A DNA stretch of 59,755 nt from Clostridiales bacterium (GTDB lineage Bacteria > Bacillota > Clostridia > Clostridiales > Clostridiaceae), in NCBI GenBank assembly GCA_012519845.1, contig JAAYPK010000037.1, forward strand, positions 1 through 59,755, read 5' to 3'. The first letter of the stretch is position 1, and every line of letters starts with the position of its first letter. The translations under genes and the position numbers were made by a program. Positions 45,012-53,169 of the stretch are shown piece by piece. The notes beneath the pieces are model-generated. The model saw nothing but the letters and a program-made list of their open reading frames with translations. It was not told the DNA's origin and searched no databases.

Positions 45012-46170
45012 TTATTTTATCCCCCTTCTTAAATAAATTAACTATATAATGAATAACAAATGGAATTATTATTACAACTATTGTTGCATAACCAATATAT
45101 GAATATCCTACTTTTACTAAAGGTATTAATCCAAATTGAGCTATTCCAAAAGTAAGAAGAGTAAACAATAATGATACAACAACAAAATAAATTCTTTGCT
45201 TTTTACTATTTGTTTCTTTTTTCCTATTCTGAATTTGATTTACTATTCTTTCCACAATTCCAGCAATCATATTAACTCCTGTTGAGATTGATCCTAAAAT
45301 AATTAATATAGATATAATTGGTGTTAACACTTTAGAACCTACACCTGATTTTACAAGTAATAACATTGGAACTGAATAGCTTGATAATTCAGAATTGAAA
45401 GCTACAGCTAATAACCCTAAAACAGTTAACAGCATTACAATAGTATTTATAAAAAACATATAAATCATTGATATACCCACTTCTTTTTCATCTTTTACTC
45501 TTCTTACATGTTGATACATTAATCCTATTGCAGTTATTTGAAATATTCCATATAACGTACCTTGCCATAAAGCACTTAAAAAGCTTCCAGATTCTTTTGA
45601 ACCAACTGGCATACTTCCATTATACAATTTGCTAATTGAATCTGTTATTACATCAAATTGACATATTATATTGGGTATTAAGACAACAAACAAACCAACT
45701 ATAATAATAACTGATAAGAAGGAGGAACATTTTCTAACTATATCTGAACCCCAAAGTGTTATAAGCAAAATAAATATACCTATTATAATAGTACAAATTA
45801 TATATGGAATATTAAGCAAAGCACTTAAAGTTGCTCCCCCTGTAGCAAAGGCAACTGCTGGTGCCATGCAAACCATAATAAAGTATTCAATTTCATATAG
45901 ATTTGAAAAAATGACTTTGGTTTTTCCATAAAAACTATTGGAAAAGCTTCTATAATCATATTTTTTATAACGAAATGCATATTTCATTCCATACCAATAA
46001 AATAAAGATAATAAAAATTGTGCCACAATTGGCATAACAATACCCCATATCCCATAATTGATAAAATATTGATATATCTGTGCACCTGATGCAAATCCAC
46101 CACCAAATTGTGTTGTAAATCCAACAAATGCTATTCCTAAAGCTAATGAATGTGATTTTATACTTTTCAT
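44998..46170 (-). CDS. YkvI-family membrane transporter
   Basis: 390 residues with about ten helices. It begins ALGIAFVGFTTQFGGGFASGAQIYQYF, the glycine-rich discontinuous first helix of the APC/LeuT-like fold, and carries GGGFASG as possible substrate/sodium site. Family members (YkvI) are uncharacterised. Control by an amino-acid T-box argues for an amino-acid permease. It has a GGGGGGA site and is the first gene of a two-gene operon with the alcohol dehydrogenase. N- and C-termini look complete. Confidence 0.8.
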   Translation of the reverse strand: MKSIKSHSLALGIAFVGFTTQFGGGFASGAQIYQYFINYGIWGIVMPIVAQFLLSLFYWYGMKYAFRYKKYDYRSFSNSFYGKTKVIFSNLYEIEYFIMVCMAPAVAFATGGATLSALLNIPYIICTIIIGIFILLITLWGSDIVRKCSSFLSVIIIVGLFVVLIPNIICQFDVITDSISKLYNGSMPVGSKESGSFLSALWQGTLYGIFQITAIGLMYQHVRRVKDEKEVGISMIYMFFINTIVMLLTVLGLLAVAFNSELSSYSVPMLLLVKSGVGSKVLTPIISILIILGSISTGVNMIAGIVERIVNQIQNRKKETNSKKQRIYFVVVSLLFTLLTFGIAQFGLIPLVKVGYSYIGYATIVVIIIPFVIHYIVNLFKKGDKINEVK

Positions 46171-46186
46171 AATAATCCCCCCAATA

Positions 46187-46445
46187 TAAAAAAACTCTTA
46201 TCCTAAAATAATCTAGGACAAGAGTTTACATTCTCCTGCGGTACCACCTGGTTTGGCAAATAGCCCACTCAATTAGCACATATATGCTATTACTTTATAA
46301 CGGAGTCTCTACTCCGTCTCCCCTACTAATTTCTTTTCAGTTCGACCTTATGAGCCCATTCAAAAAAGTGAATTACATGCTTCTCACCATATTAGCATTT
46401 CTCTGAAATAATTCTATCTTAATTTACTATCCTCACTTAACGGTA
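46187..46445 (-). promoter_or_regulatory. T-box leader of the YkvI-ADH operon, probable UGG (Trp) specifier
   Basis: The T-box core GGTGGTACCGC is at 46238-46249 and the terminator stem AACTCTTATCCTA/TAGGACAAGAGTT at 46193-46227 with a U run. Stem I base pairs TTTCAG (46403-46408) with CTGAAA (46335-46340); AGAGAA and the GGTG loop are present. The triplet after the conserved GAA is TGG (46356-46358), followed by G. The linker between hairpin and GAA has the same length (15) as in the other T-box of this window, which supports this frame. The antiterminator bulge UGGU prefers a tRNA ending ACCA, while bacterial tRNA-Trp usually ends GCCA, so the assignment is not certain. Confidence 0.8.
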
Positions 46446-46512
46446 TAACAGTAATTATTTTTTATTATATTAACATAATTTTCTTTTTAATTCAATATTT
46501 TTGATTATTTTG

Positions 46513-47376
46513 TCAAATTATTAAATTCTTAATACCATCACAAATTCTTTTTGCTACTTTTGGATTATTCATAGTGTATATATGAATTCCATCAACATTA
46601 TGTGCCAATAAATCCACTATTTGATTTATTGCATAAGCCATCCCCGCATCAAATAAAGCCTCATTATTATCTTCATATTTATTTAAAATACATTTGAATT
46701 TATCTGGTAAAGTAGCTCCACATAAAGATACCATCCTTTCAATTTGTGCCTTATTTATTACTGGCATAATTCCTGCCTGAATAGGTACATTAATTCCAGC
46801 TAATTTAGTATTTTCTAAAAATGAATAAAAAAGATTATTATCAAAAAACAATTGTGAAATTAGAATAGAAACTCCCTTATCTACTTTATTCTTTAAGTAA
46901 TGTATATCTTCAATCCTATTTTTAGACTCTAAATGACATTCTGGATAACAAGCACCGCTTACTGAAAAATCTGTATTTTCTTTAATATATTCTACTAAAT
47001 CACAAGCATAGTGGAATTCTTTCTTAGGTTCTATATTAGGATTCCTATCTCCCCTAAGGGCAAGGATATTATTTATATTATTACTTCTTAATTCATCTAA
47101 AATATATGTTATTTCACTTTTAGAATAATTTAAACAGGTTAAATGAACTAATGGTTCAATATTATATTCATTTTTAATTTTTTTTGCTAATTCAATGGTT
47201 TTATTATTTGTACTAGATCCACCTGCGCCGAAGGTAACACTAATAAAATCAGGATTCAATGAGCTTAGAATTTCTAAAGTTTCATCTATACTTTTTAAAG
47301 TTGTATCACGCTTTGGTGGGAATATTTCAAAAGAAATAACTGGTTTTTTATTATTAAATTTATCTTCAATTCTCAT
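46513..47376 (-). CDS. metF: 5,10-methylenetetrahydrofolate reductase
   Basis: 287 residues, flavin enzyme that makes 5-methyl-THF for methionine synthesis. Marks: FEIFPPKRD near 16-24, PDFISVTFGAGGSSTNNKTIELA near 45, LALRGDRNPN near 108 and GASYP-like GACYPECHLES near 152, LISQLFFDN near 183. It overlaps the end of metE by 11 bases, so the two are translationally coupled; MetF supplies the methyl donor used by MetE. Confidence 0.95.
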   Translation of the reverse strand: MRIEDKFNNKKPVISFEIFPPKRDTTLKSIDETLEILSSLNPDFISVTFGAGGSSTNNKTIELAKKIKNEYNIEPLVHLTCLNYSKSEITYILDELRSNNINNILALRGDRNPNIEPKKEFHYACDLVEYIKENTDFSVSGACYPECHLESKNRIEDIHYLKNKVDKGVSILISQLFFDNNLFYSFLENTKLAGINVPIQAGIMPVINKAQIERMVSLCGATLPDKFKCILNKYEDNNEALFDAGMAYAINQIVDLLAHNVDGIHIYTMNNPKVAKRICDGIKNLII

Positions 47377-49657
47377 GTGGATCTCCCCCTAATTCATTCT
47401 TTACTATATTAGCTGCCTTAACTAAATTAACTAAGCTTTTTTCAGTTTCCTTCTCACCTCTAGTTTTAAGTCCACAGTCAGGATTAACCCATAATTTATT
47501 TTTATCAATCTTTAATAAAATTTTTCTTAACACCTTTGCTATTTCATCTACTGATGGTATTCTTGGTGAATGAATATCATATACACCAGGTCCAACTTCT
47601 GTTTCAAAGTTATTTTCTTTAAGAACATCTATTATAGTAAGTTTAGAACGTGAGGCTTCAAATGAAATAACATCTGCATCCATGTTATCAATATCCTTTA
47701 TTATTTCATCAAATTCGCTATAACACATATGGGTATGAATTTGTGTTTCAGCTTTAACCTTACTATGACATAATCTAAATGCCTTTATTGCAAAATCAAG
47801 ATATTCACTGTACCAGTCTGCTTTTCGTATAGGAAGCTTTTCTTTTAATGCAGCTTCATCAATTTGAATTATTTTTATTCCTGCTGCCTCTAAATCTAAA
47901 ACTTCATCTCTTATAGCAAGTCCTATTTGATAAGCCATTTCTTTTAAAGAAATATCTTCTCTTGGAAATGACCAATTTAATATTGTAACTGGTCCTGTAA
48001 GCATTCCCTTTACTGGTTTTCTTGTTAGGCTTTGAGCGTATTTTGAATATTCTACTGTAATTCTATTTGTTCTTTTAATATCACTAAATATTATTGGTGG
48101 TTTAACACATCTTGTTCCATAAGATTGAACCCATGCTTTTTCAGTAAAAACAAAGCCTGATAAATTTTCTCCAAAAAATTCAACCATGTCATTTCTTTCG
48201 TATTCTCCATGTACCAACACATCAAGACCAATTTCTTCTTGTTTTCCTATACAATTCTTAATAAACTCAAATATCTTTTTATCATAATCACCTTTAGATA
48301 TTTCTCCATTACGATATTTTGAACGATTCCTTTTAACTTCTATGGTTTGAGGAAATGATCCTATTGTTGTAGTAGGTAATATTCCAAGATTTAAAACTTC
48401 CTTCTGTATTTTCTCTCTTTCAGCTCTTTTAGGTTTTCTTTCAAAATCCTCTTCTTTAAGATTATTTACATTATTTTGAACTTCATTATCTCCATGTATA
48501 GATTTACTTTTATTAATTATTTCATTATTAATATATGCTTCTTCATTTTCAAAATTATTATTATTTATTAAGGATGCTATTTCATTTATTTCTGTAAGTT
48601 TTTCCTTTGCAAATGAAAAATGCTTTATTATATCCTCTGAAATATTGTTTTCATTTTCTATGGTATATGGTACATGTAACAAGGAACAAGAGGTATTAAT
48701 TACAACATTGGAAGTATTTTTTTTGATTTTCTTAATTAATTCTATTGTTTTCTCATAATTACACTTCCAAATATTTTTACCGTTAATAACTCCTGCAAAT
48801 AAAATTTTATTTTCTGGTATTCTTTTATTTTCAAGTAAATCTAATGATTTTTTACCTTCTATAAAATCTAAGCCAATTCCATCAAAGTCTAGTTCAATTA
48901 CATTATCATAACAATCTCTAATATCACCAAAATATGTTTGCAATAGTACTTTTACATTTCCTTTATGCTTTAAAACTTCTTTATATATTTCTTCAAATAA
49001 AATAATATCTTCTTTTGATAAATCAGTAACAAGAATTGGTTCATCAAATTGAATCCATTCTAAATTAAGTTTATTAAATTTATTTAATATTTCAATATAT
49101 GCCTTAGATATGTCATGAATAAAATCTTTAGCTTTTTTCTCACCTTTATATTCTGCTAATTTTAGAAATGTAAAACCACCAATAATAACTGATTTAGTTT
49201 CTATATTTATATTTTTAGCTTGAATATATTCTTCAAAAGGTTTTGTTCCAGATAATTTTATTTCTGTTTCATCATCAATTTCTGGAACTATATAATGATA
49301 ATTAGTATTAAACCATTTTTTCATAGGAAGAGCTTTTACATCACCTTTTTCCCCTTGATACCCCCTTGCCATAGCAAAATATGTATCTAATTCATTTAAT
49401 CCAAGATTTCTATATTTTCCTGGTACAACGTTCAAAAGTACAGAAAGATCTAATAATCCATCATAATATGAAAAATCATTAGATGGTATAAAGTTTATCC
49501 CTTTTTCTTTTTGCCATAACCATTGTTCTTCCTTAATTGAGCCACCAATATTTATTAATTCATTTTTACTAATTTCTTTTCTAAAATATTTTTCCGTAGC
49601 AAATTTAAGTTCTCTTAATTGCCCAATTCTCGGAAATCCAATAACTGATTTTTTCAT
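47366..49657 (-). CDS. metE: Cobalamin-independent methionine synthase
   Basis: 763 residues, normal length. Transfers the methyl group of 5-methyl-THF-(Glu)n to homocysteine. N-terminal half begins GFPRIGQLRELKFATEKYF; the C-terminal half starts TTTIGSFPQTIEVKRNR (about 436) and carries the zinc ligands in HTHMCYSEF (His and Cys) and NPDCGLKTRG (Cys), with MLTGPVTILNWSFPRED for homocysteine/folate. First gene of the metEF operon. No SAM riboswitch precedes it; the leader is only about 30 bases, and a palindrome covers the -35. Confidence 0.96.
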   Translation of the reverse strand: MKKSVIGFPRIGQLRELKFATEKYFRKEISKNELINIGGSIKEEQWLWQKEKGINFIPSNDFSYYDGLLDLSVLLNVVPGKYRNLGLNELDTYFAMARGYQGEKGDVKALPMKKWFNTNYHYIVPEIDDETEIKLSGTKPFEEYIQAKNINIETKSVIIGGFTFLKLAEYKGEKKAKDFIHDISKAYIEILNKFNKLNLEWIQFDEPILVTDLSKEDIILFEEIYKEVLKHKGNVKVLLQTYFGDIRDCYDNVIELDFDGIGLDFIEGKKSLDLLENKRIPENKILFAGVINGKNIWKCNYEKTIELIKKIKKNTSNVVINTSCSLLHVPYTIENENNISEDIIKHFSFAKEKLTEINEIASLINNNNFENEEAYINNEIINKSKSIHGDNEVQNNVNNLKEEDFERKPKRAEREKIQKEVLNLGILPTTTIGSFPQTIEVKRNRSKYRNGEISKGDYDKKIFEFIKNCIGKQEEIGLDVLVHGEYERNDMVEFFGENLSGFVFTEKAWVQSYGTRCVKPPIIFSDIKRTNRITVEYSKYAQSLTRKPVKGMLTGPVTILNWSFPREDISLKEMAYQIGLAIRDEVLDLEAAGIKIIQIDEAALKEKLPIRKADWYSEYLDFAIKAFRLCHSKVKAETQIHTHMCYSEFDEIIKDIDNMDADVISFEASRSKLTIIDVLKENNFETEVGPGVYDIHSPRIPSVDEIAKVLRKILLKIDKNKLWVNPDCGLKTRGEKETEKSLVNLVKAANIVKNELGGDPHEN

Positions 49658-49688
49658 TATAATTCCCCCTATTTACTAATTTAGGATT

Positions 49689-49723
49689 ATTATAATTAAA
49701 ACATAACTTATAGTAAATTACTA
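49689..49723 (-). promoter_or_regulatory. metE promoter with overlapping palindrome
   Basis: On the minus strand TTTACT (49712-49717), 17 bases, TATAAT (49689-49694). The palindrome TAGTAAATTACTA (49711-49723) covers the -35, where a LysR-type activator or a repressor could act. The LysR gene directly upstream is the obvious candidate. Confidence 0.5.
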
Positions 49724-49732
49724 AAAAAATAT

Positions 49733-49763
49733 AGCTTGTTATAGTTTTTAGCTATAACAAGCT
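49733..49763 (-). terminator. Terminator after the LysR gene
   Basis: AGCTTGTTATAG (49733-49744) pairs perfectly with CTATAACAAGCT (49752-49763); the minus-strand transcript continues ATATTTTTTTAG. Confidence 0.9.
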
Positions 49764-49768
49764 TAATA

Positions 49769-50686
49769 TTATTGTATATTATTAACTGCTTTTATTAATT
49801 TTTCTATATATACTTCACCTAATTTACTAGTTGTAATATTCTTATGGCATATATATCCAACTTTTATGTATTCATTAACCTTTAGAGGAACAGATAAAAT
49901 ATCCTTTCCATTTAATTCTGCAGAAATAACACCAGTACTTATAGTATATCCATTTAATCCTATAAGTAAATTAAATAATGTTGCTCTATCACTTACCTTG
50001 ATAGATTTCTTATGTTCTAATGTACTAAGAATTTCTTCTGAAAAATAAAAGGAATTATATTCTCCCTGTTCAAAGGATAAGTAGGGATACTCTTCTAAAT
50101 CTTCAAGGGTAACATTACTTTTCTTTGATAAAGGATTTCCAGAACCTATAAAAACATGTGGCTTTGCAATAAAAAGCTCATGAAATTCTAATTCGCTTTC
50201 ATTTATAAGCTTTTTAATTACTTTTTCATTAAATTCATTAATATATAGAATACCAATTTCACTTATTAAATTCTTTACATCTTCGATAATTTCATAAGTT
50301 CTTGTTTCTCTTAATGAAAAATCATATTCATTTATACCATATTCCTTAATTAGATCCACAAAAGCATTTACAGCAAAAGAATAATGTTGTGTAGATACAC
50401 TAAATTTCATTTTTTGCGGCTTTATTCCTAAATATTTCTCTTCTAATAATGCTGCCTGCTCTAATACCTGTCTTGCATATCCTAAAAATTCTAACCCTTC
50501 TTTAGATATGATGATTCCTTTGTTATTTCTAAAAAAAATACTAATGCCTATTTCTTTTTCTAGCTCTTGTATAGCTTTTGATAAACTTGGTTGAGAAATA
50601 TATAATTTTTTAGCTGCTTCATTCATAGAACCACTATCTGCAACAGTTATTACATATTTCAATTGCTGTAAAGTCAATATATCCAC
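49769..50686 (-). CDS. LysR-family transcriptional regulator
   Basis: 305 residues. N-terminal winged helix-turn-helix (about 1-65: MNEAAKKLYISQPSLSKAIQELEKEIG, RNNKGIIISKEG) and a two-lobed effector-binding domain (about 90-300). It lies directly upstream of metEF on the same strand, but a terminator separates them. Control of metEF is inferred from position and from the palindrome in the metE promoter; homocysteine or O-acetylserine are typical co-inducers of related regulators, not shown here. Confidence 0.9.
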   Translation of the reverse strand: MDILTLQQLKYVITVADSGSMNEAAKKLYISQPSLSKAIQELEKEIGISIFFRNNKGIIISKEGLEFLGYARQVLEQAALLEEKYLGIKPQKMKFSVSTQHYSFAVNAFVDLIKEYGINEYDFSLRETRTYEIIEDVKNLISEIGILYINEFNEKVIKKLINESELEFHELFIAKPHVFIGSGNPLSKKSNVTLEDLEEYPYLSFEQGEYNSFYFSEEILSTLEHKKSIKVSDRATLFNLLIGLNGYTISTGVISAELNGKDILSVPLKVNEYIKVGYICHKNITTSKLGEVYIEKLIKAVNNIQ

Positions 50687-50855
50687 ATCCTCTTAATTTG
50701 AATAATTTTATTATATAAAACTTTTTTACTATAATCCATTATTAAACTTTTTATTGTAATTATATTTAACTTGCTATTAACTTAATTTTACCTCTTTTTC
50801 ATAATAATGTTACAATCTTTATTTAAAATAGATAAGAATACAAAGGAGGGGGATT

Positions 50856-51238
50856 ATGAAAAATCTTATTAATCTTAAAAAATCACTATCATTATTACTA
50901 TCATTAGATTAGAAGTTACAAGTGAAGGTGGAACAGCTGGTAATGGTGGAAAAGGAGAAGTCCAATCTTCTACAGAAGAAATAGTATACTTAGTAGAAAA
51001 GGAATCTTCTGAAGACACAGATAGCACTGACAATACTGATACTGATAAACCAATAGCTGAAGATAATACAAACAACGGTGAAGTTCTTGGTGATTCTGAA
51101 ATTGAAGGCAATGGAAAAGTTCTTGGTGATTCTAAAATAACCAAAACAGGAGATAATAATAAAGTTGTTGTTTTATTATTAACATCTATTGCTTCATTAT
51201 CTTTGGTAGTTGCAGTTAAAAGAAAACAAAGATACTAA
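50856..51238 (+). pseudogene. Broken gene for a small anchored surface protein
   Basis: A strong AAAGGAGGGGG site precedes the ATG at 50856, but the frame stops at TAG 50910-50912 after MKNLINLKKSLSLLLSLD. In another frame the rest is intact from about 50911 to the TAA at 51236: an acidic, Ser/Thr-rich chain (SSEDTDSTDNTDTD), two VLGDS segments, KTGDN, a hydrophobic helix and KRKQRY. The signal-peptide core is short and runs out of frame, so a small deletion in it is likely. The end resembles the anchor of the 29949-30650 protein (VLGE, KTGDN, helix, basic tail). Confidence 0.65.
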
Positions 51239-51245
51239 TTAATAC

Positions 51246-51278
51246 AATCTAAGCTAAGTTAACAACTTAGCTTAGATT
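51246..51278. terminator. Strong bidirectional terminator
   Basis: A perfect 15-base stem (51246-51260 with 51264-51278) closes the loop AAC, followed by TTTAATTATT on the plus strand. It serves the broken plus-strand gene and the minus-strand MerR-methyltransferase gene. Confidence 0.88.
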
Positions 51279-51283
51279 TTTAA

Positions 51284-52471
51284 TTATTTCATTGCCATAA
51301 ACATTCCTGTTGATTTATGAATATAAAAAGCTCCTTCTTTATTTATTTTTTCATTTATTTCAGATAAAAACTCTTCTTTCATGTTTTCTAATATTTCTGA
51401 AGCATTTCCTGGATAAGAATAAACATAATCATAAATACACTTTGGATTGTCTACTACTAAATCACAAATATATTTTTCCTTTTTAATCTTAGAAAATACT
51501 TTTTTTAATTGCTCTTCTCCATTTTCTAAGCTAAAACAAGAAATAATATCATTCATTAGTATTTCAATATTTGGATTTATTTCTTTAACAAAATCATTTA
51601 ATTCTCCCATATGCTTTTCACCTATTGTTGAAGCAAAAAAGCGTCCTTCATCAATTAGAAGGCTATGAAGCTTTCTTAACAATTCTTGTCTTTTAGTAAC
51701 ATGATATAGCATATGATTTGCTATAATAATACTAAAATCTTTTTCATCTAGTTGAAATTCATTGCCATCTATTTGCTTAAAAATAAAAGTTATATTTTTT
51801 TCTTCAAACAAATCTTTATACCTACTTAGTGTATTCATAGCACTATTTATCATCCCTTGAGAAAAATCTGTCATATAAATTGTTATATTATTAGGTAATT
51901 TTAAAGCATTATTATACCAAAACATTCCATTGCCACAACCTACATCAAGTATTTTCATTCCTTCTCTAATATTAATCCTTTCAAAAACCCAATCAAACCA
52001 TTCTATTTTAGAAGTGCCATATTTATGAATATTTATTCTTTTTTCAAGATTACAAGAAGTTTCATATTGTTTTGAAATTAATTCTTCCTGAGCTAGTAAT
52101 GATAAAATATTAACCAAATTATCCCACATATTATTTTCTTCACTTCTTTCAGCCACTTCTACAGCCTCAATTAACTTACATATATGTTTCTTTTTCTTCA
52201 AAAGTATTTCCTTTTGCATCTCTAGTGATTTTTTTAAAGTATTTTTATTTTCCTTTTCTAATATTTCAGAAATTTGTTCTAAAGAAAAGCCTAAATATTT
52301 TAACATAATTATTTGTTGCAATCTTTCTAATGATTTTTCATTATAATATCTATACCCTGATTCTGAATATTTTACTGGTTTTAATAAATTTTTTTCATCA
52401 TAAAACCTAATAGCCCTTGATGATACTTTTGAAAGTTTTGCAATTTCTCCAGCAGTATATAGTTTTTCCAT
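51284..52471 (-). CDS. MerR regulator fused to a SAM-dependent methyltransferase
   Basis: 395 residues. N-terminal MerR domain (about 1-110): YTAGEIAKLSKVSSRAIRFY, a wing and a long coiled helix. A class I methyltransferase follows (about 145-395) with motif I ILDVGCGNGMFW near 176, an acidic motif II (YMTDFSQGM) and ANHMLYHV near 250. Instead of an effector-binding domain the regulator thus carries an enzyme domain. Such fusions are known in Firmicutes but are poorly studied; the methyl acceptor and target genes are unknown. A single-gene unit with the terminator after it. Confidence 0.88.
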   Translation of the reverse strand: MEKLYTAGEIAKLSKVSSRAIRFYDEKNLLKPVKYSESGYRYYNEKSLERLQQIIMLKYLGFSLEQISEILEKENKNTLKKSLEMQKEILLKKKKHICKLIEAVEVAERSEENNMWDNLVNILSLLAQEELISKQYETSCNLEKRINIHKYGTSKIEWFDWVFERINIREGMKILDVGCGNGMFWYNNALKLPNNITIYMTDFSQGMINSAMNTLSRYKDLFEEKNITFIFKQIDGNEFQLDEKDFSIIIANHMLYHVTKRQELLRKLHSLLIDEGRFFASTIGEKHMGELNDFVKEINPNIEILMNDIISCFSLENGEEQLKKVFSKIKKEKYICDLVVDNPKCIYDYVYSYPGNASEILENMKEEFLSEINEKINKEGAFYIHKSTGMFMAMK

Positions 52472-52613
52472 AATTAATACCCCATTTCATCATTATTAAG
52501 TTATTATGCATAATTACTATATGATTATTGTAAAGTATTACCTTAGGTAAAAGTCAAATTATTTTAATAACTCTCATTTTATATCATTACTTTAATTGAT
52601 AATGAAATACAAA

Positions 52614-52636
52614 AAGCCACTCCTTAAGAATGGCAT
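52614..52636 (-). terminator. Terminator after the cysteine hydrolase gene
   Basis: GCCA (52616-52619) and TGGC (52631-52634) close a short imperfect stem; the minus-strand transcript goes on TTTTTGTATT. Modest stem, good U run. Confidence 0.55.
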
Positions 52637-52649
52637 TTTAATCTTAGAT

Positions 52650-53150
52650 TTATATAATTTTTCCACCTAAATCTGCTATTTTTTTATAATATTTTTTTTC
52701 TTTATTTTTAAAAATAGTTCCTACACCTTCTGTATTTATAGTTACTCTATAGTTTGATCTAATAGCTCCTAACGCAGTTAAAGAAACACATCCACCTCCA
52801 TCAATTCCTACTATTTCAACTTCGTCAATACCTTTACTTTTTAGAAAAATATCCAAATCTTTATTGGTAAAAGCATCTCCTTCATGCTTTTTGAAAATGT
52901 TGTTATTTACTATTAATAAATCATTAACTAATCTTCCCTCTTCATCACCTTCATAAAGCTTAAATGGAGCAAATTTATTAATAAAGTTATTCTTCATAAA
53001 ATTTACAATATAAATTACATTTTCCTTATCATAAGATGAAATTATTTTATTTATACTGTTAATTACCTTTTTAGCTTCATACTTAAAAAAGCTATTTCTA
53101 TTTTCTCCAATATAAAATTCCTGCATATCTACAATTAAAAGACCTTTCAT
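52650..53150 (-). CDS. Isochorismatase-like cysteine hydrolase
   Basis: 166 residues of the isochorismatase/nicotinamidase fold. The catalytic Asp is in GLLIVDMQEFYIG (Asp8), the Lys in IFKKHEGDAF near 90 and the nucleophilic Cys in GIDGGGCVSLTALGA near 120; the cis-peptide GGG before the Cys differs from the usual VxxxxC pattern. It starts 19 bases after the aaRS-like gene, with which it is probably co-transcribed under the T-box leader. The substrate (an amide or ester) is unknown. Confidence 0.85.
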   Translation of the reverse strand: MKGLLIVDMQEFYIGENRNSFFKYEAKKVINSINKIISSYDKENVIYIVNFMKNNFINKFAPFKLYEGDEEGRLVNDLLIVNNNIFKKHEGDAFTNKDLDIFLKSKGIDEVEIVGIDGGGCVSLTALGAIRSNYRVTINTEGVGTIFKNKEKKYYKKIADLGGKII

Positions 53151-53169
53151 TTATTAAATCCCCCTTTTA

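Noticed and set aside
46446..46512. Promoter of the T-box operon
   Set aside because: TTGAAT and TATAAT are present but 20 bases apart; several AT-rich alternatives exist, so no single one can be supported.
49658..49732. SAM (S-box) riboswitch before metE
   Set aside because: The leader is far too short and the conserved core is absent.
50875..51144. Open frame of 89 codons on the minus strand rich in Ser and Pro
   Set aside because: It is the antisense of the broken surface-protein gene (50856-51238), has no ribosome binding site, and its composition simply mirrors the acidic repeat on the other strand.
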